A stretch of DNA of 64,000 nucleotides from the NCBI GenBank assembly GCA_051530055.1, contig CM121343.1, positions 4,092,001-4,156,000 on the forward strand, written 5' to 3'. The position numbers were made by a program, and so were the translations under genes. Source of the stretch: Neoechinorhynchus agilis (taxonomy: Eukaryota; Acanthocephala). The notes below the pieces were generated by a model. That model was given only the letters and a program-made list of their open reading frames with translations. It was not told where the DNA came from and searched no databases. Positions 53,809 through 63,054 of this stretch are shown piece by piece; position 1 is the first letter of the stretch, and each line of letters opens with the position of its first letter.

Positions 53809-54225
53809 CTAATCTTTCGGATGTAGCGCGCCTTCCGACAGCCAATCCCCGAAGATCTGAAAGTACTTGAGGTACAGTAGTATTTCAGCTTCATCACAAT
53901 CGCATGAGTCCTCCATTTCCGGCATTTGCAATTGTTCCTTAGTGTGGGACGTTGCGCCTAATGCCTGGTCCCCATCACTCGTGCCATGAACAAGGGCCAG
54001 CATTTCCTGCACACGAAAGGCGATAACTTCCAAATGCTCAATCAAAGCATTTCTTAGCTCGGTATTCATTTGCACTTGGTCCGGAGTTTGCGATGTCGCG
54101 CCAAATGCCTGGTCCGCATTGCTCCTGCCTTGAACAAGGGCCGGCATTTCCTGTAAACGAAAGGCAACAACCTCTAAATGCTCAATCAATGCATCTATTT
54201 GTTCGGTATTCATCTGCGGTGGCAC
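53809..54225 (-). CDS. Unknown ORF with an internal ~45-residue duplication
   Basis: Reads MPPQMNTEQIDALIEHLEVV, AFRLQEMPALVQGRSNADQA, FGATSQTPDQVQ, then the same block again with changes (MNTELRNALIEHLEVIAFRV, QEMLALVHGTSDGDQALGAT), then an acidic stretch MPEMEDSCDCDEAEILLYLK and a stop. I recognise no family. The tandem duplication is clear at DNA level too. It directly follows the Gypsy fossil and may be part of its 5' side or an unrelated host fragment. Confidence 0.35.
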   Translation of the reverse strand: MPPQMNTEQIDALIEHLEVVAFRLQEMPALVQGRSNADQAFGATSQTPDQVQMNTELRNALIEHLEVIAFRVQEMLALVHGTSDGDQALGATSHTKEQLQMPEMEDSCDCDEAEILLYLKYFQIFGDWLSEGALHPKD

Positions 54226-54229
54226 TCTT

Positions 54230-54960
54230 CCAAGACGAAGTATCCACTATTTTCCGCTACAATGGTCAAATATGTGTTGTCCTTCCTTCTGTTCGCCGCA
54301 ACAAAACCTCCTATGGTTGCGCGCCGGACATCCGGAAGAAGTCCTTGCTACAGCGACATGTGCAATTGTTCCTGAGTGTGCGACGGTATTCAAGGTGGAA
54401 CAAATGATGGCATTATTATCTTATCACCTGATTGTTCAGCGATTTAACGCAATAATATTTCTTAAACTCACTTAAAATAGATTTCAGTTAAAGATAAACG
54501 ATTCCTCGATCGCGTAATACCGCCAAACATCCAGAAAACTTAAACGATTGTAATCGGAAGGGGAAAAAGAGGTAGATTCAATGCACAGCAACGAGCTCGC
54601 ATGGAACGACGGATGATTTGAACGAGATATTAAGAATAGTTTAAGGGACCAATGTGCTTAAAACGTAGACAGTACGCGATGAAAATTGCTCAGCAAAGAT
54701 ATTTTTAGGAAGAGAGAAATGAATTTGTATTTGCTTTACAATTTATTCCTTTAGTCTATCAGCGCGGCGATCCAACGCGGCCATCAAGCAAGCAGCCGAA
54801 CAAACATAACATTTGAAGACAACAAATTGTAGCACGTCGAAGAATGTCCTTTCTTTACTAAAATGTTGTTTATCGAGAAAAGACTTCAATAGCAATTGTC
54901 GTAAATAAAATCCAAGATGCAATGTGAAAACGAATGCACGAGAATTCGTTCTTGTGGATT
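54230..54960. other. Intergenic, nothing recognised
   Basis: No gene or repeat recognised between the unknown ORF and the 74-bp tandem array. Confidence 0.4.
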
Positions 54961-54963
54961 ATG

Positions 54964-56826
54964 GCAAGATCCGAAAAAAATGGTTTTTTCTTAAACCAAA
55001 GAAGTCTCTAAAACTCATGAGGGTTTTATGTTTTTTATTTAGATCCGAAAAAAATGGTTTCTTCTTAAACCAAAGAAGTCTCTAAAACTCATGAGGGTTT
55101 TATGTTTTTTATTTAGATCCGAAAAAATGGTTTCTTCTTAAACCAAAGAAGTCTTTAAAACTCATGAGGGTTTTGTGTTTTTTATTTAGATCCGAAAAAA
55201 ATGGTTTCTTCTTAAACCAAAGAAGTCTCTAAAACTCATGAGGGTTTTGTGTTTTTTATTTAGATCCGAAAAAAATGGTTTCTTCTTAAACCAAAGAAGT
55301 CTTTAAAACTCATGAGGGTTTTGTGTTTTTTATTTAGATCCGAAAAAATGGTTTCTTCTTAAACCAAAGAAGTCTTTAAAACTCATGAGGGTTTTATGTT
55401 TTTTATTTAGATCCGAAAAAAATGGTTTCTTCTTAAACCAAAGAAGTCTCTAAAACTCATGAGGGTTTTATGTTTTTTTAATTTAGATCCGAAAAAATGG
55501 TTTCTTCTTAAACCAAAGAAGTCTCTAAAACTCATGAGGGTTTTGTGTTTTTTTAATTTAGATCCGAAAAAATGGTTTCTTCTTAAACCAAAGAAGTCTT
55601 TAAAACTCATGAGGGTTTTATGTTTTTTATTTAGATCCGAAAATGGTTTCTTCTTAAACCAAAGAAGTCTTTAAAACTCATGAGGGTTTTGTGTTTTTTT
55701 TAATTTAGATCCGAAAAAATGGTTTCTTCTTAAACCAAAGAAGTCTTTAAAACTCATGAGGGTTTTATGTTTTTTTAATTTAGATCGAAAAATGGTTTCT
55801 TCTTAAACCAAAGAAGTCTTTAAAACTCATGAGGGTTTTGTGTTTTTTTAATTTAGATCCGAAAAAATGGTTTCTTCTTAAACCAAAGAAGTCTCTAAAA
55901 CTCATGAGGGTTTTGTGTTTTTTATTTAGATCCGAAAAAATGGTTCTTCTTAAACCAAAGAAGTCTCTAAAACTCATGAGGGTTTTGTGTTTTTTATTTA
56001 GATCGAAAAAATGGTTTCTTCTTAAACCAAAGAAGTCTTTAAAACTCATGAGGGTTTTATGTTTTTTATTTAGATCCGAAAAAATGGTTTCTTCTTAAAC
56101 CAAAGAAGTCTCTAAAACTCATGAGGTTTATGTTTTTATTTAGATCCGAAAAAATGGTTTCTTCTTAAACCAAAGAAGTCTCTAAAACTCATGAGGGTTT
56201 TGTGTTTTTTAATTTAGATCCGAAAAAATGGTTTCTTCTTAAACCAAAGAAGTCTTTAAAACTCATGAGGGTTTTGTGTTTTTTTAATTTAGATCCGAAA
56301 AAATGGTTTCTTCTTAAACCAAAGAAGTCTTTAAAACTCATGAGGGTTTTATGTTTTTTATTTAGATCCGAAAATGGTTTCTTCTTAAACCAAAGAAGTC
56401 TTTAAAACTCATGAGGGTTTTGTGTTTTTTTAATTTAGATCCGAAAAAATGGTTTCTTCTTAAACCAAAGAAGTCTTTAAAACTCATGAGGGTTTTATGT
56501 TTTTTATTTAGATCCGAAAAAATGGTTTCTTCTTAAACCAAAGAAGTCTTTAAAACTCATGAGGGTTTTGTGTTTTTTTAATTTAGATCCGAAAAAATGG
56601 TTTCTTCTTAAACCAAAGAAGTCTTTAAAACTCATGAGGGTTTTGTGTTTTTTTAATTTAGATCCGAAAAAATGGTTTCTTCTTAAACCAAAGAAGTCTT
56701 TAAAACTCATGAGGGTTTTGTGTTTTTTTAATTTAGATCCGAAAAAATGGTTTCTTCTTAAACCAAAGAAGTCTTTAAAACTCATGAGGGTTTTATGTTT
56801 TTTTAATTTAGATCCGAAAAAATGGT
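54964..56826. repeat. Tandem array, about 25 copies of a ~74-bp unit, open on both strands
   Basis: Unit: AGATCCGAAAAAATGGTTTC, TTCTTAAACCAAAGAAGTCT, (C/T)TAAAACTCATGAGGGTTTT, (A/G)TGTTTTTTTAATTT. Unit length varies by a base or a few through A- and T-runs (~69-76). Where it is exactly 75, both strands stay open: plus MRVLCFFNLDPKKWFLLKPK (25-residue period) and minus MSFKDFFGLRRNHFFGSKLK. Internally it holds the small palindrome-like GGTTTCTTCTTAAACC. Copies are highly uniform. No start context, splice signals or non-repeat domain point to a real protein. Confidence 0.92.
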
Positions 56827-56829
56827 GCA

Positions 56830-58010
56830 AAAACCCCAGAGTGTCGAGTTTGGGAGAGTTCATCAAAGCAAAAATTTTGGAAGCTACGCCATTTGAGAGA
56901 TGGAAACAAATACTGAATTCGAATCACAGTAAACCAAAAATCAATAAGACGTATCGTTCGGATTATCGACTCACACGACCGTAATCCAACGAGCGCATAA
57001 AAAATCTCTAGGCGCACTTAGAATTAAAGGAGAATTTTCACTAAAAACTCTATATTCGCTTTTGCTTCTCTGTTTAAGAACATTTTCGAGACGATGGTGT
57101 AATTTTTACGAGCCAAGAAGTATCTCTGAACATTGTTCCTCGGCGACCTTGGCCTCGTAATTAGATTTAGCGATTATTTAAACGAAGAATAATACTGCTT
57201 TAACATTCGTGCAGACCGAATCGCGGGTTGTGGCCATCCAATCCATCGATCACTTGGATCGTAAAGCGATTAACAAACGCTAGGATTAAGGTATCTAGAA
57301 ATGAACCTTAAGTCTTCTGACCAATTTCTCTTTGATTCAACAATCCTGCGCATTGGCTCAAATTATGATGCTGTGCATTCGCCAAGTTCGAAGTTTACTG
57401 GAGCATTTAAGTACCGAATGAACTTTTTGCGATTCTTGTTCCTTTTTTTGGCATTCAGACCCACTACACATACAAGAAATCATTTCTTTGACCACTTTAG
57501 GAGAAACGCAGTTTATTGATAGCTCTTAACTTGTTAAAGACGCTATCACGATTGATTTCTACCTTTCCCGCTCCTCGCGTTCTGATAATGACAACGGATA
57601 ACTTTGAAGCCACCTAGCGACAAGGACAAACTACAAGTAAATTAGATCGAAAAGCATGGAATGATTACTTTTCAGAATAAATGCATACATTTATACCGCC
57701 GTCCTTGACATTTGGATGAAATTTGCTGAAAAAATAAGTATTAAAAAATACAATCTTATCAGAGGGTACCTTCACCGCTCGAGTTTTGTCCATAACTGAG
57801 GAGAGTGAGAGGACGGTTAACTTATGGTTATAGAATCTTCTTTTTATCGCTAAGCCGTGCAACGGAAATCTTTTTTCGAAATATTTTTGAACTTAACAAA
57901 AAATATAACATTTGACGATCTTCGACGATATTGTTCATAAGCGTTCACTGTTTTCTTCAGTGATTTTGCATAGAAATCTAGCGTCCATTACTAACAAACA
58001 AAATCCTGCG
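56830..58010. other. Intergenic, nothing recognised
   Basis: Immediately after the array an open stretch (SSLGEFIKAKILEATPFERW) leads to a stop near 56984 but matches no family known to me. The rest, to 58010, shows no gene. Confidence 0.4.
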
Positions 58011-58015
58011 AAACA

Positions 58016-58822
58016 ATGGAAATTGACGGAACGAATATGAGGAAATCAGACGATGGATATAGCGACGGATCAGATTCTCCTCCCAGCCCTATACCTTCAA
58101 GAAGGCTCAGGACGATCTCAGCATCGGATAGGTTTTGCCGAAATTCCAAATTACGTCACAATGTGTTCAAATCGCCTAAAATCGACGCTGCTGACGCAGA
58201 TAATTTGAACGCGCCACTCATCGATCACGTTCAACCTGAGAAGACCAACGCTGCCGGGCTCCCTCGCGTCTCTACTTGTTTGTGTCCGGTTTGCGGTAAG
58301 TCTTTTAAATTAACTAATCTGGGGGTTTTGTTTGTCCATGGTCCCCGGGATCTCCGCTGTAGCGGGTGTGGTTCTCCATCACAATTAACCGAACCTTTCG
58401 TGCCTGAGACCCCTCAGATCACCACTGATTCTATTTCGATACGTGATATCGTGCGGTTTCTGCCCAGGAACGTCCTGAAACGGATCCCTAAAGGCGCGCG
58501 ATATCTGATCGCCAAAGCATTTACGGGATTGCTCAATGATTGCCTGCAAACGAACTGTGCGCCTTCATGGACACGGCTCTTCGCTTTCTCGCGCTTGGTC
58601 CTCTGCACCAGCGGTGATTCTGGGGTGTCTTTGACATCAACAATCAAGGAAAGGTTAGCCTCCTTTGAACAAATATTTAACAATTTTGAAAGGAATCTCC
58701 GCGAGGTTCGTAAGGGACGCACGAATATAAGTTTCGCTGCCGTTTTTCAAAGCGATCACGCGGACGGAGATGTTGGGGGGCTGTTCGGTTATTGTCATCC
58801 TCCGACAGTTTCGCAAAAGTAG
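58016..58822 (+). mobile_element. LINE 5' ORF fragment (zinc finger and pre-RT region)
   Basis: Reads 268 residues from MEIDGTNMRKSDDGYSDGSD: a basic Ser/Pro-rich N-terminus, a finger-like CLCPVCGKSFKLTNLGVLFV H...CSGCGSP, then VLKRIPKGARYLIAKAFTGL, LNDCLQTNCAPSWTRLFAFS, RLVL. The RIPKGAR...SW.RLF.F block is the conserved stretch just before the reverse transcriptase in the CxCG-tail LINE family whose other pieces lie at 16.3, 19.6-22, 25.5 and 51.5 kb. The copy breaks off at 58822 with no reverse transcriptase following. An alternative reading as a host zinc-finger gene is less likely. Confidence 0.6.
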
Positions 58823-58824
58823 AC

Positions 58825-59855
58825 AGCGAGACGCTACAAATACTTCTTCAAGTGCCGCAAATGATCCTCATCATTCGACCCCGTGACAATAATATGATCA
58901 AAATTAAGCAAAACCGATTCCCAGCGCTATCAATACTCACATTTCTGACTTGAGAACGTCCACTTTTAAATGTCCGGCTTTGGTCAATTCAAAAATATTT
59001 AATAAAACTCTCGATATCTTCATTTGACTATTCGAATACGCTATTTTAATTTCTAAATGCGTCAATCAATCTTCTACATGTTCTGAAGGAGTTAATTCTT
59101 GTTTGAACATGGAGAGCAATCGGAAATCAGCTAAAGGCCAAATGAGACAATCGATAGTGTAAGAACGACAACAAATCCTTCATCGAAGGTTCAGTCGCAT
59201 ATAATCTAGAAATCTCTCTTGTGTCTCCTCGTATTAATCAACGGCCAAAATCGATGGTATCTAGCATAATAAAGACAAACATTTCCTGTTAAGGCTTCTA
59301 GTTATCCAATGTCTTACGCTTTTCTGTTTGATTACATAAATCGGACTATTAAATAAGGTAACATTCGTACTTGTAATAAAAAATGAAGTCTATGCACAAA
59401 CGTATCGCAAATTGGTTGTTTACAATCACTGTGATTAAAGAATGGAACTTATATTAACGATTCATAATGAATGGGTTTTTAAAGTACATAAAACCTAAAA
59501 ATATCTATTTTATTGACAACGTTTAGTCTACCAACAAGAACTCCGCACTACTTTCGAAAAGAAATCGGTCCCTTGTGTTCACCCTACCGAATTAGTTCCT
59601 AAATCTGATGTATCATCTCCATGCTAGCGAATTTTGAATACAAGATTCACACAATGACCCATAAGGAAAATATATTCAAAAAACAACGGGTTATAGATCC
59701 TGATGTAAAATAAGAAATTCACCGGCACTTCACTTATTGTCAAGTGATACGTTTGCCAATTACTTTTCAACAGTGAATTTGTACTTTTTTTGTTTTGTAA
59801 TCAGAGTTTGTTGCCTCGGACATTCGGCCAAATGCTTATGGCATCACATTAACAA
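58825..59855. other. Intergenic, nothing recognised
   Basis: Decayed AT-rich sequence between the LINE fragment and the LSD1 3' end. No gene or clear repeat. Confidence 0.4.
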
Positions 59856-59860
59856 TCAAT

Positions 59861-62002
59861 TTATTTACGTCCATTTGCTTGTGATAATAGGTTATTTTCA
59901 ATGTTTACTGCCTCACGAATTCCGGACAATGCAGCTCCCTTTGCAGTACCGATTGCAATTCCGGCAGCGTATTCTCCGGCAAAATACACTTTAGGTTGCT
60001 TGAGTCGATTCACCAATGGATCGATAATATACGTCAACTCGGACCCTTTACATTCTTTTGAATAAAATGAACGCGAGGAAAAGAAGTGTTCCTGTAAACC
60101 CCATCTACTGATTAAGAAATCACTAGGAGTTTGAATTTCCCTGTCGCCAAAAATAAAGCTTAGTATTGTCAGACATCTTGACGTTATCAAAATATTGTTG
60201 AGGCGTTCAAAAGCCTCTCCGGCAGCGCCCGAGACAAGAACCTCAAGAATTGGCTGGTCCTCAATCTGGCGAAATAAATAGCACTCCCCTCTCGACTTAT
60301 CCGATCCAGAGCAGTAACCAAACATACGTTGATTTTTCCAGAAGACCGAGCGGAATTTCAGAAATACGCGATTGAAACAACCGGGGTTTATTCTCCCGAG
60401 AGCCGTCTGCTTTTCTATTGGTAAAGGTGGATCAAATATTGAACGAGTCATTTCAGAAAAGAGTAATATTCGTTCTCAAAGGACCCATTTCTTCTACAAT
60501 ACAGCCAGACTTGATAACGCCAATAGGAACTGCAACCAAGACTGCGTCACATTTCGAAGTAACATTTCTCGCATTTTCTGAATCAAACCCATTTATTGTC
60601 ACTAAAGATCCGTCCTCGTAGCCAACTCGATTAACAGCAAAGTTGTAGCGAATGTGAAGACCTTCTGCTAAGGCGCTTGTTATATACGACACCTTTGACA
60701 CTTGCTTTCTACTCGATCTGGTCACTGATGGACTAAAGAAATCTTTATAGAAGATGGTCTCTCGACACGGAAATTCACTCAGTTGCACGCCCTTTTCGGC
60801 TTCGAAATTGGCCAGAAACCAATTAAATATTCGTCGATCTTGACATGTCATGTACTCAGCAGCCGGCTCATTCGCTATCAGACTTACAATGCTCGCTTCC
60901 AATTTCTTAATGCGTCTGTCCAAGTCGGCACAATCTCTCATGTATCGCTTAAGAACGCTTAACACTTCTCTACTTGAAGAAATGCGATCATTTTCAATAC
61001 TATTTCTCCATATTCTGCAGATTTTCCTTTTAGAGATAACGCAATGTTCTCGTTTTAAGTATAAACCCAACAGGATTTTCAAGTTCATCTCTAGAAGCTC
61101 GCAATAATCAGTATAGATGCGTTTTATCGCTATTTCCTCGGTGTTCATTACGGCACCAATTAATGCTTCTAAATCTAAGGGCAATTGAACCGAAGGCCAC
61201 TTGTGATCTACGATCGCCGCACAAATGTTCAATACGTTATTTACGTGAGTAAGAACGGCCTTTTTGCGTGCCATTGGCAATACTCGCCCGTCGAAATCAT
61301 ACAACGGAATGGAATCGGAAAAGACTGGATCCGTATAGTCATCGATTTTGACGTTTATTTGTCCACATACTGCGCTCAAAGGATTCGATTTTTCAAATGT
61401 GAACACATCACAGCCTAACTCGAGACACGCTGAGTCAAAAAGCGACAAAAACCGACCACCACAAAATGGTTTAGCCTCAAACATTGTAACTTCAAACCCC
61501 GCCATCTTCAGTTTTCGAGCAGCAATTAGACCAGAAATGCCGGCACCAACTATACCGACATGGCCTTTATTAGGAGTCATCGGATCAGGAGAACTCTAAT
61601 AGAAGCCAATGGTTCCGTTCGCCGAGACGATGGCTGTCCAAAGGTGCTTGGTTGGTATCTCCCAATGTTTATAAAGCCATACTTAGTCAAGAAATTAACA
61701 GCGTTCATGAACATTACTTGGTTAGTATTGTCCAATGTTGATCGAAGATGGGCGTTTGCTCGAGAAAGCGTGACTTCCCTTAGAGGATCGTTTAACCATA
61801 TATCCGTGATGGTATTTCTTAGAGTCATATACTTCAGTGCAATGCTATTAGATTGACACACTTGAGGGAATAATTGCTTTTCTAATGTGCTAATCATTTG
61901 TTCATCCAACTGATTGAGCTTCGATGAGTTTGGTAAAGTTGGGAATTCCTGTGATTCAGCCTCATCCTCAACTGTAATGACGCTGATTGCAGTATCCGAC
62001 AT
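59861..62002 (-). CDS. LSD1/KDM1A-like histone demethylase, divergent
   Basis: FAD amine oxidase of CoREST-type complexes; family members demethylate histone H3K4. Exon 1 (62002-61629) holds a SWIRM domain ending NFLTKYGFINIGRYQ. A 35-nt GT-AG intron (61628-61594) leads to exon 2 (61593-60498): GHVGIVGAGISGLIAARKL (FAD GxGxxG), a tower coiled coil (~MNTEEIAIKRI to DLDRRIKKLEASI) between the oxidase halves, then CQDRRIFNWFLANFEAEKG, ALAEGLHIRYNFAVNRV and KCDAVLVAVPIGVIK. The last block (to 59861) reads IFDPPLPIEKQTALGRINPG, NRVFLKFRSVFW, KVYFAGEYAAG and GAALSGIREAV. The catalytic Lys (human K661, LNKVVLCF) is Arg here. The exon 2-3 join is unclear: donor ATT|GTAGAA at 60497 has no AG acceptor in the right phase before the conserved FDPPLP block (~60436). 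Confidence 0.88.
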
Positions 62003-62163
62003 TTCACTTTATCTTAAATTAAAAAAAATACGAACCTGAACGTAAAACCTTAAAAGGACCATCGATTTTGAGCGATCAATTAATGTAAAGCGGCCACAGT
62101 TGAAAGATGCCAAATGTTGTACACTCTAAAATGTAGTCTTGTTGAGCTGTTAAAAACCCAGAG

Positions 62164-62280
62164 ATGTTATTTAGTATTTCGTGGACGAAATCCAACTCGT
62201 AACTTTTTAAATATGTAAGCTCTAAAAACTTACAAGCAATATGTAAAGAGGTGGAATTGTCCACGAAATATTAAATAACA
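62164..62280. repeat. Foldback element upstream of LSD1
   Basis: GTTATTTAGTATTTCGTGGA, CGAAATCCAA on the left is mirrored by TGGAATTGTCCACGAAATAT, TAAATAAC on the right (arms ~30 bp, ~55-base AT-rich loop). It lacks the CTGANGA...GAAA block of the other foldback elements. It sits ~160 bases upstream of the LSD1 start codon. Confidence 0.6.
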
Positions 62281-62516
62281 TGATTACTTCACGGTGTTTG
62301 AACCGCTCAACAAGAATATCTTTCCACCCGAATGTGATCTTGCATCAAACTTAAAAAAGCTCTTTGTTTCAGAATTTCTTAGAATTTCAACCCTAAATTC
62401 AATTTCGAACGTTTAAAACTATCCTTTTCTGCATTTCGTTCCTCCGCCCCTCACCCGATTAAACTTCTCAACCATGTAAACGCCATTGAACATATGAACG
62501 CAAACCTTGTTCAATA

Positions 62517-62906
62517 TTAATAACAGTTGAGTTCCTGGACGCATTGAGAGCGTCTCGCGACCGAAAGAAATGCATCTTCCAGATTTTCCAATATTCCACC
62601 TAGACAACCGAGCCGCTTTTGGTCATCGGATCTTTGAATTAAGGACGCCAATGAATCCATTGAGGTATTTGAACCATTTCTCATAAAGCGGCCGCCGCTG
62701 TCTATCTTCCCAAAGTGGAATGTCGATTCTGGCTTCACAGTTGGCTTAGTGTAAATTATAGCCTCTTGAGCCTCGGCAATGTCACGGACGAAACAGTTCA
62801 TTTGAACCAAAGTCCCGAAGATTTTGTCGTCGAAATGTTCGAGTGAGAGAAAATGGGTGCATTTTACAAAGCTATCGAGAGAACGAACTTGCACTTCAGT
62901 TGACAT
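62517..62906 (-). CDS. Hypothetical protein, 129 residues
   Basis: Open from ATG 62904-62906: MSTEVQVRSLDSFVKCTHFL, SLEHFDDKIFGTLVQMNCFV, RDIAEAQEAIIYTKPT, ending ARRSQCVQELNCY. The first 55 residues look like an amphipathic helical region, as in small scaffold or adaptor subunits. I do not recognise the family. It is flanked by an acceptable AT-rich leader and stands apart from repeats, and its composition is gene-like, unlike the shadow frames nearby. Confidence 0.5.
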   Translation of the reverse strand: MSTEVQVRSLDSFVKCTHFLSLEHFDDKIFGTLVQMNCFVRDIAEAQEAIIYTKPTVKPESTFHFGKIDSGGRFMRNGSNTSMDSLASLIQRSDDQKRLGCLGGILENLEDAFLSVARRSQCVQELNCY

Positions 62907-63054
62907 CGCGAACCGTCACTTTGTCTTTTGGGATGATATCTCAATCAATACACAAAGAAAAACAGCTTAAGGCACAAGAACTCAAACTTCATTCTCGCTC
63001 ATAAAATCACATCAATTGATCGAAACAAATGTATTTACATGACCGTAATCGTCA

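Noticed and set aside
54964-56984. Repeat proteins on both strands of the 74-bp array
   Set aside because: Both strands are open only because the unit is a multiple of three; no start context, splice sites or non-repeat domain. Kept only as a finding to test.
60390-60500. Canonical 70-nt GT-AG intron in LSD1 starting GTCCTTTGAG
   Set aside because: It is in phase, but would splice out the strongly conserved FDPPLP block; it may be an alternative form, but not the main reading.
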